A stretch of DNA of 64,000 bases from Nocardiopsis coralli. GTDB lineage: Bacteria; Actinomycetota; Actinomycetes; Streptosporangiales; Streptosporangiaceae. Below the pieces are notes generated by a model, which saw nothing but the letters and a program-made list of their open reading frames with translations, had not been told where the DNA came from and ran no database searches. Where the stretch lies: the NCBI RefSeq assembly GCF_014892575.1, contig NZ_JADBGI010000027.1, forward strand, positions 27,310 through 91,309, given 5' to 3'. Of this stretch, positions 15,452 through 23,060 are shown in pieces. How positions within the stretch are numbered: position 1 is the stretch's first letter; every line of letters begins with the position of its first letter. A program made the position numbers and the translations under genes.

Positions 15452-16249
15452 TCAGCGGATCCAGCCGAAGCTCTCGGCGCTGGGCACGGTGGGCTTGTAC
15501 TCGAGGCCGACGGGGCCGCTGTACCCGTTGGCCTGGGAGTCGGCGAGCAGGGCGTCCAGGGGCAGGTCGCCGGTGCCGGGTTCGCCGCGGCCGGGGGCGT
15601 CTGCGATCTGGATGTGGCCGAACTCGGCGGCGTGGTCGCGCACGACCCGCGCGACGTCGTCACCGTTCACGGCCAGGTGGAAGAAGTCGGCGAGGAAGGC
15701 GACGTTGTCGGCCCCGGCCTTGCGCGCCTCCTCGACGAAGGCGAGCCCGTCGGCGGCCGTCTTGAGGGGGTAGTCGTCGGCGCCGCTGATGGGTTCGATG
15801 AGCACGGTGCCCCCGACGCGGGCGACGGCCTCGGCGGCGGCGACGGTGTTCTCGAGCGCGGTGCGGTGCTGCTCGGCGGGGTCGGCCCAGTCCTGGGTGC
15901 GGCCGTAGAGGGCGTTGAACCCGGTGGCGCCGGTGCGCTCGGCGATCTGCGCGACGAGTTCGGTGTTGGCGCGGAACTCGGCGATGCGGTCGGGGTGGCT
16001 GAGCACGCCGCGGTCCGGGCCGGGCAGCTGTCCGGCGAAGAAGTTGAGCCCGGTCAGGCGCACGCCGGCGTTCTCGATGGCGGCGACGAAGGCGTCGATG
16101 TCGGCCTGGGGCGGGGTGGCGGTCTCGAAGGGCCACCAGAACTCGACGGCGTCGAAGCCGGCCTCGCGGGCGGCGCGCGGACGCTCGTTGACCGGCAGCT
16201 CGGTGAACAGCAGGGAGCAGTTCACGGTGTAGCCGAGGGTGTGGCTCAT
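15452..16249 (-). CDS. hyi: Hydroxypyruvate isomerase
   Basis: A 265-aa xylose-isomerase-like TIM barrel. GFDAVEFWWPFE near the N-terminus, GLNFFAGQLPGPDRG and LIEPISGADDY (metal-binding Glu) are hallmarks of Hyi, which interconverts hydroxypyruvate and tartronate semialdehyde. It is the first gene of the hyi-glxR-gcl operon, transcribed from a promoter region that carries two IclR-type sites and is divergent from uraD. Confidence 0.88.
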   Translation of the reverse strand: MSHTLGYTVNCSLLFTELPVNERPRAAREAGFDAVEFWWPFETATPPQADIDAFVAAIENAGVRLTGLNFFAGQLPGPDRGVLSHPDRIAEFRANTELVAQIAERTGATGFNALYGRTQDWADPAEQHRTALENTVAAAEAVARVGGTVLIEPISGADDYPLKTAADGLAFVEEARKAGADNVAFLADFFHLAVNGDDVARVVRDHAAEFGHIQIADAPGRGEPGTGDLPLDALLADSQANGYSGPVGLEYKPTVPSAESFGWIR

Positions 16250-16262
16250 GGCGACTCCCTTA

Positions 16263-16300
16263 TTTCGTGATGTGGAATCTACTTTTCACTTTGAGGAATG
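16263..16300 (-). promoter_or_regulatory. Paired IclR-type operators at the hyi promoter
   Basis: TTTCGTGATGTGGAATC (16263-16279) and TTTCACTTTGAGGAATG (16284-16300) fit the consensus TTTCGTAnTGCGGAATG and start exactly 21 bp apart, two helical turns. They lie just after the predicted transcript start of hyi (around 16299). Confidence 0.55.
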
Positions 16301-16305
16301 ACTTG

Positions 16306-16335
16306 AGTGTGCGCCGGGCCACCGGCACCTGTCAA
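16306..16335 (-). promoter_or_regulatory. Putative hyi-glxR-gcl promoter
   Basis: On the minus strand a perfect TTGACA (16335-16330) is followed by an 18-nt spacer and CACACT (16311-16306). The -10 is weak. The predicted start lies at the edge of the operator pair, consistent with repression. Between 16336 and 16490 I see no gene or clear element. Confidence 0.5.
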
Positions 16336-16490
16336 GCACGAGCCCGGACCGACTTGGCGCTCCACTCGCTCGGCGCCCGACCCCAGACGTCACATCCGTG
16401 TCATGAGCCCCGCACAGACCAGCAACTTCACTGGTTCTTCATGGGAAGACACAGATGGCGCAGTTTCTCGCCGGGATCCTCTTGCGGGTG

Positions 16491-16521
16491 TTGACAAGAT
16501 CACACGGTCGTCGACTAGAGT
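16491..16521 (+). promoter_or_regulatory. Putative uraD-uraH promoter
   Basis: TTGACA (16491-16496) with TAGAGT (16516-16521) at a 19-nt spacing; a shifted ACTAGA gives 17 nt. The predicted start falls at the first IclR-type operator. Confidence 0.5.
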
Positions 16522-16526
16522 CCCTC

Positions 16527-16565
16527 CAATCCGTAATACGGAAACGCCAATCTGCACTACGAAAT
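16527..16565 (+). promoter_or_regulatory. Paired IclR-type operators at the uraD promoter
   Basis: CAATCCGTAATACGGAA (16527-16543) contains the perfect palindrome TCCGTAATACGGA. CAATCTGCACTACGAAAT (16548-16565) repeats the pattern exactly 21 bp downstream. Both are inverse-strand copies of the motif at hyi. The position at the transcript start fits a repressor. Confidence 0.6.
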
Positions 16566-16631
16566 CACCGACCGGTCCGAGCCATACGGCCCTCCGCGGA
16601 CCGGGACCGGTCGGCCCGGGAGACGACACAC

Positions 16632-17186
16632 ATGCCCGAGAGCACTCCACGCGGCGGGGACACCGACCCCGACCCGGGTCTGTCGCGCCTCAACGCGCTC
16701 ACCGCCGAGGACCTGCGCACCGAGCTCGAACAGTGCCTCGACATCGAGCGCTGGGTGAAGGCCCTGGCCGCCGAAGCACCCTTCGCCGACCGCGAGACCC
16801 TCCTGGCCCGCGCGGACGCCCACGCGCGCGCGATCACCGGTGAGGAAGTGGCCGGGGCCCTGGCCCGCCACCCGCGCATCGGTGAGAAGGCCAAGGGCAA
16901 GGGCACCGAGGCCAACTGGTCACGCGGGGAGCAGTCCGCCTTCGCCTCCGGCAGCGACGACGCCACCGCACGGGTGCAGCGCGTCTTCGCCTTCGGGCAG
17001 GAGGAGTACGAGGACCGTTTCGGGCAGATCTACCTCGTGTGCGCCAGCGGCCGCGGACCCCGCGACCTGCTGGCCGACCTGGTCGAGCGCCTGTACAACG
17101 ACCGCGACACCGAACTGGCGGTGGTCGGCGACGAACTGCGCAAGATCGCCGGCCTGCGCCTGGTCAAACTCCTGGAGTCCGTATGA
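16632..17186 (+). CDS. uraD: 2-oxo-4-hydroxy-4-carboxy-5-ureidoimidazoline (OHCU) decarboxylase
   Basis: A 184-aa all-alpha enzyme that decarboxylates OHCU to S-allantoin, the last step of the urate-to-allantoin path. The family motif HPRIGEKAKGKG (about residues 79-90) carries the catalytic His, and EANWSRGEQS and EEYEDRFGQIYLVCASGR follow. ATG 16632 was chosen because it starts the conserved length and has GGGAG upstream. It overlaps uraH by ATGA and so is coupled with it. Confidence 0.92.
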   Translation: MPESTPRGGDTDPDPGLSRLNALTAEDLRTELEQCLDIERWVKALAAEAPFADRETLLARADAHARAITGEEVAGALARHPRIGEKAKGKGTEANWSRGEQSAFASGSDDATARVQRVFAFGQEEYEDRFGQIYLVCASGRGPRDLLADLVERLYNDRDTELAVVGDELRKIAGLRLVKLLESV

Positions 17187-17527
17187 GCCACGTGACCACC
17201 CACATCCTCGACGCCTCGCTGGGCCTGCCCGCTCGCGAGGTCCCGGTGCGCCTGGAGGCCGCCGCCGACCGGGAGCGCACCTCCTGGAAGCCGGTCGCCG
17301 AAGGCCGCACCAACGACGACGGGCGCGTGCCCGACCTGGGCCCCGACCAGCTCGAGGCCGGGTACTACCGGATCGTCTTCGACACCGGCGCCTACTTCGA
17401 CTCCCTCGGGCAGCGGGCCTTCTACCCCGAGGTGACGATCGTCTTCGACCTCGCCGAGGAGGACCGCCACTACCACGTGCCGATCCTGCTCAACCGCTAC
17501 AGCTACACGACCTACCGGGGCTCCTGA
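17183..17527 (+). CDS. uraH: 5-hydroxyisourate hydrolase (transthyretin-like)
   Basis: A 114-aa protein that hydrolyses 5-hydroxyisourate to OHCU. The catalytic set is visible: His in HILDASLG near the start, Arg in VPVRLEA, His in HYHVPILL and the C-terminal tetrapeptide YRGS that defines the family. Its ATG overlaps the uraD stop. The uricase that supplies its substrate follows after 234 bp. Confidence 0.95.
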   Translation: MSHVTTHILDASLGLPAREVPVRLEAAADRERTSWKPVAEGRTNDDGRVPDLGPDQLEAGYYRIVFDTGAYFDSLGQRAFYPEVTIVFDLAEEDRHYHVPILLNRYSYTTYRGS

Positions 17528-17761
17528 GGGCCTGCTCGACGGGTGCACCGGCCCCACGCGGGTCCTGATCGCCCGGAGCCCCGGTACCGACCGTCCGACA
17601 CCGACGAAGGAGCCCCACCAGGTCCGAATCCCCCCAGGTGAGCCACCTGACCATCTTCGAGTGCGTGACAGGTCCTTCCGCACGACCGCAGCGGTCCTCC
17701 CTCGACGCACGGCGCATGGGCGCAAGTGATGACACGTATGCACACGGATGGAGAAACCCTG

Positions 17762-18658
17762 ATGGGCATCCGACTCGGAGACAACCAGTACGGCAAGGCC
17801 GAGGTCCGCCTCGTCCACGTCAACCGCGACACCGACGTCCACCGGATCAAGGACCTCAACGTCACCTCGCAGCTGCAGGGGGACCTGGAGGACGTCCACA
17901 CCGTCGGCGACAACGCCAAGTGCCTGCCGACCGACACCCAGAAGAACACCGTCTACGCCAAGGCACGCGAGTGGGGCGGCACCGGCGCGATCGAGGACTT
18001 CGCCCTGCGCCTGGCCCGGCACTTCGTGGACGAGCACGAGTACGTGTCCGGGGCCCGCCAGGAGGTCCAGGAGTACTCCTGGAACCGCATCAACACCGCG
18101 CACGGCCCGCACGACCACGCGTTCTCGCGGGACGGTGCCGAGACCCGCACCACCGTCATCCACAAGGACGGCGACCGCGAGTGGGTGGTCTCCGGCTTCG
18201 AGGCGCTGACCGTGCTCAAGTCCACGGGCTCGGAGTTCCACGGTTACCCGAAGACCAAGTACACCACCCTGCCGGAGACCGACGACCGGATCCTGGCCAC
18301 GGACGTGACCGCGCGCTGGCGTTACATCGGGGTCGACCACGACTACGACAAGGCCTACGCCGCCATCCGCGACCTGTGCCTGGAGGCCTTCGCGGAGACC
18401 CACAGCCTCGCCCTGCAGCAGACGCTGTACGAGATGGGCAAGGCGGTGCTGGAGGCGCGCCCCGAGGTCGCCGAGATCCGCTTCTCGATGCCGAACAACC
18501 ACCACTTCCTGGTGGACCTGAGCCCGTTCGGCCTCGACAACCCGAACGAGGTCTTCTTCGCCGCCGACCGGCCCTACGGAAAGATCGAGGCCGTGGTCGA
18601 GCGCGACGACGCCCCCGACGCAGGCGACGCCTGGAAGAACGTGCCCGGCTTCGTGTAG
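17762..18658 (+). CDS. uox: Urate oxidase (uricase)
   Basis: A 298-aa cofactor-free uricase that oxidises urate to 5-hydroxyisourate. NQYGKAEVRLV carries the catalytic Lys, LPTDTQKNTVYAKA the paired Thr, SFEFHGYPKTKYTTLPET-type sequence the substrate pocket, and SMPNNHHFLVDL the Asn/His near the C-terminus. ATG 17762 (MGIRLGDN) has GGAG 8 nt upstream; two earlier in-frame ATGs (17726, 17729) lack one. The 234-bp gap before it holds the palindrome CAGGTGAGCCACCTG (17635-17649) but no clear IclR-type site. Confidence 0.95.
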   Translation: MGIRLGDNQYGKAEVRLVHVNRDTDVHRIKDLNVTSQLQGDLEDVHTVGDNAKCLPTDTQKNTVYAKAREWGGTGAIEDFALRLARHFVDEHEYVSGARQEVQEYSWNRINTAHGPHDHAFSRDGAETRTTVIHKDGDREWVVSGFEALTVLKSTGSEFHGYPKTKYTTLPETDDRILATDVTARWRYIGVDHDYDKAYAAIRDLCLEAFAETHSLALQQTLYEMGKAVLEARPEVAEIRFSMPNNHHFLVDLSPFGLDNPNEVFFAADRPYGKIEAVVERDDAPDAGDAWKNVPGFV

Positions 18659-18709
18659 GCCCTGCCGCTGCTCCCCGGGGTCCGCGCCCCGGGATCCCCC
18701 TCGTGTGAC

Positions 18710-18741
18710 GACGGGGTCCGCGCCCTCACGCGGTCCCCGTC
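18710..18741 (+). terminator. Hairpin terminator after uricase
   Basis: GACGGGG-t-CCGCG (18710-18722) pairs with CGCGG-t-CCCCGTC (18729-18741) around a single T-T mismatch. A smaller CCCGGGG hairpin lies just before it. Confidence 0.6.
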
Positions 18742-18924
18742 CTCCCCCTTGCCCCGGGAACGGGGAGCTGTGCCCGGCCCGCCCCGTCCGGCGGGCCTCC
18801 GGCCCCTCCGGCGTGCGCAAGAACGCCGCGCCGCGGGCCGATGCGTCACCGTACGGGCTCCTGCAGCCCGGAAATCCGGTCGCCGTAGCCGGCGGCCCTC
18901 CACCGCAAAGGCTGGTATCTGGCC

Positions 18925-20418
18925 ATGTCGAACAGTCCGTCCGCGAAGGACCCGGCCACACCGAACGCCTCCACCACCGACCGCCCGGAGGACGAGAAGC
19001 TGCCGCCGCGGCTGCTTTTCATCTACGGGCTCCAGCACATCCTGACCATGTACGCCGGCGCGGTCGCGCCGGCCCTCGTCATCGGCGCCGCCGCTGGGCT
19101 CGCGAACGACCCTGCCGCCATGGGCATCCTCGTCAGCGGCGCGCTCATCGTGGCGGGTATCGCCACCTTCATGCAGTCCGTGGGACACCGCCGCGTCGGT
19201 GCACAGATGCCGATCGTGGTGGCCTGTTCCTTCGTCCCGGTCAGCGCGATCACGTCGCTGGCCGCGGGCAGCAACGGCGAGAACCTGCCCGTGGCCTTCG
19301 GTGCCTCCCTGGCCGCGGGTCTGTTCGCCCTGTGTCTGACCCCGTTCTTCGGTCAGCTCATCCGCTTCTTCCCGCCGGTGGTGACCGGCACGATCATCAC
19401 CGTCATCGGTGTCAGCCTGATGCCGGTGGCCGCCGACTGGATCATGGAGAGCGACGCCGTCGAGCCCTCCGCCCCGGTGGGCAACATGGCCCTGGCTGGT
19501 TTGACGCTGGCCGTCATCCTGGTGGGTTCGCGTGTGCTCCCGGGCATCTGGGGCCGCCTGTCGATCCTCATCGGTCTGGTCGTGGGCACCCTGGTGGCGA
19601 TCCCGCTCGGAATGGCCGACTTCTCCCGCGTGAACGAGGCCGACACCGTCTTCAACCCGACGTCGGTGTTCTACTTCGGCGCCCCGCAGTTCGAGGTCGC
19701 CGCGATCGTGACGATGTGCATCATCATGCTGGTGGTGCTCACCGAGGGCGCCTCGCACATCATCGCGGTCGGTGAGATCACCGGTTCGAAGGTGGACGCC
19801 AAGCGCATCTCCGCCGGCCTGCGCGCCGACGTGAGCGGTTCGATCCTGGGCCCGATCTTCAGCGCGACCCCCACCAGTTCCTTCGCCCAGAACATCGGTC
19901 TGCTCGCGCTCACCGGTGTGCGCAGCCGCTACGTGGTCGCCACGGGCGCGGGGATCCTGCTGGTCCTGGGCATGTTCCCGGTACTCGGCGGTGTCATGGC
20001 CGCCATCCCCAGCCCGGTGCTGGGCGGTGCCGGTCTGGTGCTGTTCGGCAGTGTGGCGGCGAGCGGCATCAAGACGCTGGCCAAGGTCGACTTCACCGAC
20101 AACCTCAACCTGGTGCTGGTCTCGGCGGCGATCGGTGTCGCGATCGTGCCGCTGGCCTACCCGACCTTCTACGAGCAGCTGCCCGAGGCGGTCGAGATGG
20201 TCGCCCACTCCGGCATCATCGGTGCCGCCGTGGTCGCGATCGGGCTCAACATCTGCTTCCACGTGATCGGCCGCCGTCCGCAGGACGGGTCCCCGGCCGG
20301 CATCGAGCAGGACGACATCGGCAGCGCCGGCCCCGGCGAGGCCAAGTACACCGACCACGCGGGTGCCGCCTACCGCGACGACGAGACCGGGGAACGGCAC
20401 GGCGGTGACCGTTCCTGA
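18925..20418 (+). CDS. NCS2-family purine (urate/xanthine) permease
   Basis: A 497-aa permease with about 12-14 hydrophobic segments. Family marks are QHILTMYAGAVAPALVIG in the first span, the substrate-binding TEGASHIIAVGEITG, and the NAT signature QNIGLLALTG (about residues 318-327). It should import urate or xanthine by proton symport. It lies directly after uricase, so urate is the most likely substrate, but family members differ by few residues. ATG 18925 starts the polar Ser/Pro/Thr-rich N-terminus. Confidence 0.88.
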   Translation: MSNSPSAKDPATPNASTTDRPEDEKLPPRLLFIYGLQHILTMYAGAVAPALVIGAAAGLANDPAAMGILVSGALIVAGIATFMQSVGHRRVGAQMPIVVACSFVPVSAITSLAAGSNGENLPVAFGASLAAGLFALCLTPFFGQLIRFFPPVVTGTIITVIGVSLMPVAADWIMESDAVEPSAPVGNMALAGLTLAVILVGSRVLPGIWGRLSILIGLVVGTLVAIPLGMADFSRVNEADTVFNPTSVFYFGAPQFEVAAIVTMCIIMLVVLTEGASHIIAVGEITGSKVDAKRISAGLRADVSGSILGPIFSATPTSSFAQNIGLLALTGVRSRYVVATGAGILLVLGMFPVLGGVMAAIPSPVLGGAGLVLFGSVAASGIKTLAKVDFTDNLNLVLVSAAIGVAIVPLAYPTFYEQLPEAVEMVAHSGIIGAAVVAIGLNICFHVIGRRPQDGSPAGIEQDDIGSAGPGEAKYTDHAGAAYRDDETGERHGGDRS

Positions 20419-20443
20419 CCCCCGCCCCCGCGGGGAGAGCCGA

Positions 20444-20469
20444 CCGGGAGGGGCCGCGCCCCCTCCCGG
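20444..20469 (+). terminator. Hairpin terminator after the NCS2 permease
   Basis: CCGGGAGGGG (20444-20453) pairs with CCCCTCCCGG (20460-20469) with a 6-nt loop, 40 bp before the LysR gene start. Confidence 0.6.
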
Positions 20470-20509
20470 CGGTTCGGCGTCCGCGCCCGCAGCTGGTACT
20501 CCTGGGCCT

Positions 20510-21439
20510 GTGACCGACTGGGATCTTCGGAAGTTGCGGGTACTGCGGGCGCTGTCGGAGTTGGGGACGGTGCGGGCGACCGCCGAGGCGCTGTGCATGA
20601 CACCCTCGGCCGTCTCGCAGCAGCTGTCCTCGCTGGCCCACCAGGTGGGGACCCCGTTGTTGGAGTCGCAGGGACGCGGGGTGCGCCTGACCGAGGCCGC
20701 CCGGATACTGTTGCGCCACACCGACACCGTCCTGGCCCAGTTGGAGCGGGCCGAGGCCGAGCTGGAGGGGTTCGCCCGCGGCGAGGCCGGGGCCGTGCGT
20801 GTGGGCGCCTTCGCCACCGCGATCCCCCGTCTGGTCGTCCCGGCGCTGGAGACGCTCTCGAAGGAACGCCCCGGGCTGTCCACGCGAGTGCACCAGGCCG
20901 ACGCAGCCGAGGTCTACGAACTGCTCGCCGCGGGCGAGATCGACATCGGGCTGTCGCTGGCGGCGCAGGCCCCGGCCGGCCCGGACGGGCGCTACGACCG
21001 TTCCGAGCTCCTGGCCGACCCGTTGGACGTGGCGCTTCCCGCCTCCCACCCCTGGGCCCGTGCGGAGCAGGCGCCCCGGTTGTCGGAGCTGTCCGGGGAG
21101 GACTGGATCTACGGGGCCTCGGGACCCTGGCGCGAGATCACCCTGGCCGCGTGTGCGCAGGCGGGGTTCGTGCCGGAGCAGGCGCACGTGGCCTCGGACT
21201 GGCGGGCGATCCTGGACATGGTCGCGGCCGGGATGGGCCTGGCGCTGGTGCCGCGTCTGGCAGCGGCGGGCCACACTCCCGGGACGGTGTTGCGGGTGCC
21301 CTCGGGTGAACGGCCGCGGCGCCACGTCATCGCGGTAGTGCGGGCCGGGGCGGGCGAGCATCCCCGGGTCGCGGCGGCGCTGGAGGCACTGCGCCGGACC
21401 GCCGACGGGCTCGACGAGGACAAAGTTCAGTCTTCCTGA
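20510..21439 (+). CDS. LysR-family transcriptional regulator
   Basis: A 309-aa LysR protein. The N-terminal winged helix reads DLRKLRVLRALSELGTVRATAEAL..TPSAVSQQLSSL, and the effector domain has VRVGAFATAIPRLVVPAL and IDIGLSLA. GTG 20510 sits at the usual distance before the DNA-binding domain. It lies between the permease and allantoicase and may regulate one or both, but no T-N11-A box could be assigned. GTTCAG-TCTTC-CTGAAC (21425-21441) at its 3' end is a small inverted repeat. Confidence 0.88.
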   Translation: MTDWDLRKLRVLRALSELGTVRATAEALCMTPSAVSQQLSSLAHQVGTPLLESQGRGVRLTEAARILLRHTDTVLAQLERAEAELEGFARGEAGAVRVGAFATAIPRLVVPALETLSKERPGLSTRVHQADAAEVYELLAAGEIDIGLSLAAQAPAGPDGRYDRSELLADPLDVALPASHPWARAEQAPRLSELSGEDWIYGASGPWREITLAACAQAGFVPEQAHVASDWRAILDMVAAGMGLALVPRLAAAGHTPGTVLRVPSGERPRRHVIAVVRAGAGEHPRVAAALEALRRTADGLDEDKVQSS

Positions 21440-21526
21440 ACGTACTGATCAGAAACTTTCGCTGGTGCTTATCGGTTTCCGCTGAGACTCTGGTCGTGTC
21501 CCACCCACCGACACGACAGGAGCCCC

Positions 21527-22654
21527 ATGAGCCCCACCCCGGCTTTCGATCCCCTCGCCTACAACGCGCAGCCCTACCCCGGCGGCGATCCCTTCGCCGA
21601 CTACAAGGAGAGCAAGCTCGACCTCGACGGCCTGGTCGACCTGGCCGACCGCCGTCTCGGCGGTGCGGTGCTGGCCGCCAACGACGAGTTCTTCGCCCAC
21701 CGCGAGAACCTCCTCAAGACCGGCCCGGGCGAGTTCGACCCGCACGCCTTCGGGCACAAGGGCAAGGTCATGGACGGCTGGGAGACCCGGCGCCGCCGCG
21801 GCGTGAGCGCCGAGCAGCCCCACCCCACCGCCGAGGACCACGACTGGGCGCTGATCCGCCTGGCCCTGCCCGGACTCGTGCGCGTGGTGAACGTCGACAC
21901 CGCGCACTTCCGCGGCAACCACCCGACCGAGGTCTCCGTCGAGGCCGCCAGCGTGCCCGGCACCCCCACGACCGAGGAGCTGCTGGCCGCCGAGTGGACC
22001 GAGCTCGTGCCGCGCACGCCCGTGTACGGGCACGCCGCCAACGGGTTCGAGGTGACCTCCACCCGCCGCTGGACCCACCTGCGCCTCAAGCAGTTCCCAG
22101 ACGGCGGTGTGGCCCGTCTGCGGGTGTACGGCGAGCCGGTCTCCGACCCGCGGTGGCTGGCGGCGCAGGGCTCCTTCGACCTGGCCGCCCTGCTCAACGG
22201 CGGCGCGGTCGAGGACGCCTCCGACCGGTTCTTCTCCGCGCCGGAGAACATCATCACCCCGGGCCGTTCGCACAAGATGGACGACGGCTGGGAGAACCGC
22301 CGTCGCCGCGACGCCGGCAACGACTGGGTGCGGTTCCGCCTGACGGCACAGGCCGAGGTGCGGGCGCTGGAGATCGACACCGCCTACCTCAAGGGCAACG
22401 CGGCCGGGTGGGTCACCGTCCTGGCCCGTGACGCCCACGGGTCCGACCCCGAGGCCTGGACCGAGGTCGTGGCGCGCACGCAGCTGCAGCCCGACAGCGA
22501 GCACCGTTTCGTGCTGGACACCCCGGTCACCGCGACGCACGTGCGTACCGACGTCTTCCCCGACGGCGGTCTCTCGCGCCTGCACGTGTACGGATCGCTG
22601 ACCGAGGCCGGCGCCCGGGCGCTGCAGGAGCGCTGGGACTCCGCGCAGGCCTGA
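21527..22654 (+). CDS. alc: Allantoicase
   Basis: A 375-aa enzyme that splits allantoate into ureidoglycolate and urea. It has two similar jelly-roll halves, each with the sequence order GGAV.A.D.FF, a lysine-containing MDGWE(N/T)RRRR motif, a DTAHFRGN/DTAYLKGN strand and an LRVYG/LHVYG ending. The length and repeats fit the family exactly. ATG 21527 has AGGAG 8 nt upstream. No ureidoglycolate lyase follows. A strong hairpin terminates the unit. Confidence 0.93.
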   Translation: MSPTPAFDPLAYNAQPYPGGDPFADYKESKLDLDGLVDLADRRLGGAVLAANDEFFAHRENLLKTGPGEFDPHAFGHKGKVMDGWETRRRRGVSAEQPHPTAEDHDWALIRLALPGLVRVVNVDTAHFRGNHPTEVSVEAASVPGTPTTEELLAAEWTELVPRTPVYGHAANGFEVTSTRRWTHLRLKQFPDGGVARLRVYGEPVSDPRWLAAQGSFDLAALLNGGAVEDASDRFFSAPENIITPGRSHKMDDGWENRRRRDAGNDWVRFRLTAQAEVRALEIDTAYLKGNAAGWVTVLARDAHGSDPEAWTEVVARTQLQPDSEHRFVLDTPVTATHVRTDVFPDGGLSRLHVYGSLTEAGARALQERWDSAQA

Positions 22655-22662
22655 TCCCCGAC

Positions 22663-22698
22663 GGGCCCCGGAGCGGAGCGCGCCCCGCTCCGGGGCCC
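22663..22698 (+). terminator. Strong hairpin terminator after allantoicase
   Basis: Perfect 14-base arms, GGGCCCCGGAGCGG (22663-22676) and CCGCTCCGGGGCCC (22685-22698), with an 8-nt loop, begin 9 bases after the stop. Confidence 0.75.
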
Positions 22699-22909
22699 GG
22701 GCCGCGCGGTTGCGGGCAGCACTGTGCCAACGGGGGCACGACTTCCCCCAACAGCAGAGAACCACGCCCGTCGGGGCGCCGCCACCCTGTACGTTCCGGC
22801 CTGTGGACGAACACCGCGGTGGGCGGAACACGCACCAGAGCGCCGGGCTGCCCGGTACACGAGCGCGCGCAGACCCGAAAACGAGCGGGTCCCGATGCTG
22901 GACGAGGGA
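22699..22909. other. Intergenic stretch with no recognised feature
   Basis: I found no gene, promoter or repeat that I can support here. It precedes a tandem 76-bp duplication that reaches into the end of the convergent monooxygenase gene. Confidence 0.5.
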
Positions 22910-23060
22910 CCGGAACCACCAACATGCATGCCCCTGCCGCGGGGCGGGCTCCGCGGCCGCCACCGGGATTCGGTCAGCTCTGGGGCCGGGACCACCAAGG
23001 GCCATGCCCCTGCCGTAGGGCGGGCCATGCGACCGCCATCGGGATGCGGTCAGCTCTGGG
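22910..23060. repeat. Tandem duplication, two 76-bp units about 83% identical
   Basis: Unit 1 starts at 22910 and unit 2 at 22986. Both contain ACCACCAA, CATGCCCCTGCCG, GGGCGGG and end with CGGTCAGCTCTGGG. Unit 2 includes the last four codons of the monooxygenase gene (stop at 23050-23052). Unit 1 therefore carries a copy of the gene end. I counted about 13 mismatches in 75 positions. Confidence 0.75.

Noticed and set aside
12269..15663. A long frame joining gcl with upstream sequence to 15663
   Set aside because: The part before 14268 is Arg/Pro-rich out-of-frame sequence over glxR and hyi. The ThDP enzyme fold begins at MPQMPAMNAVVEVL.
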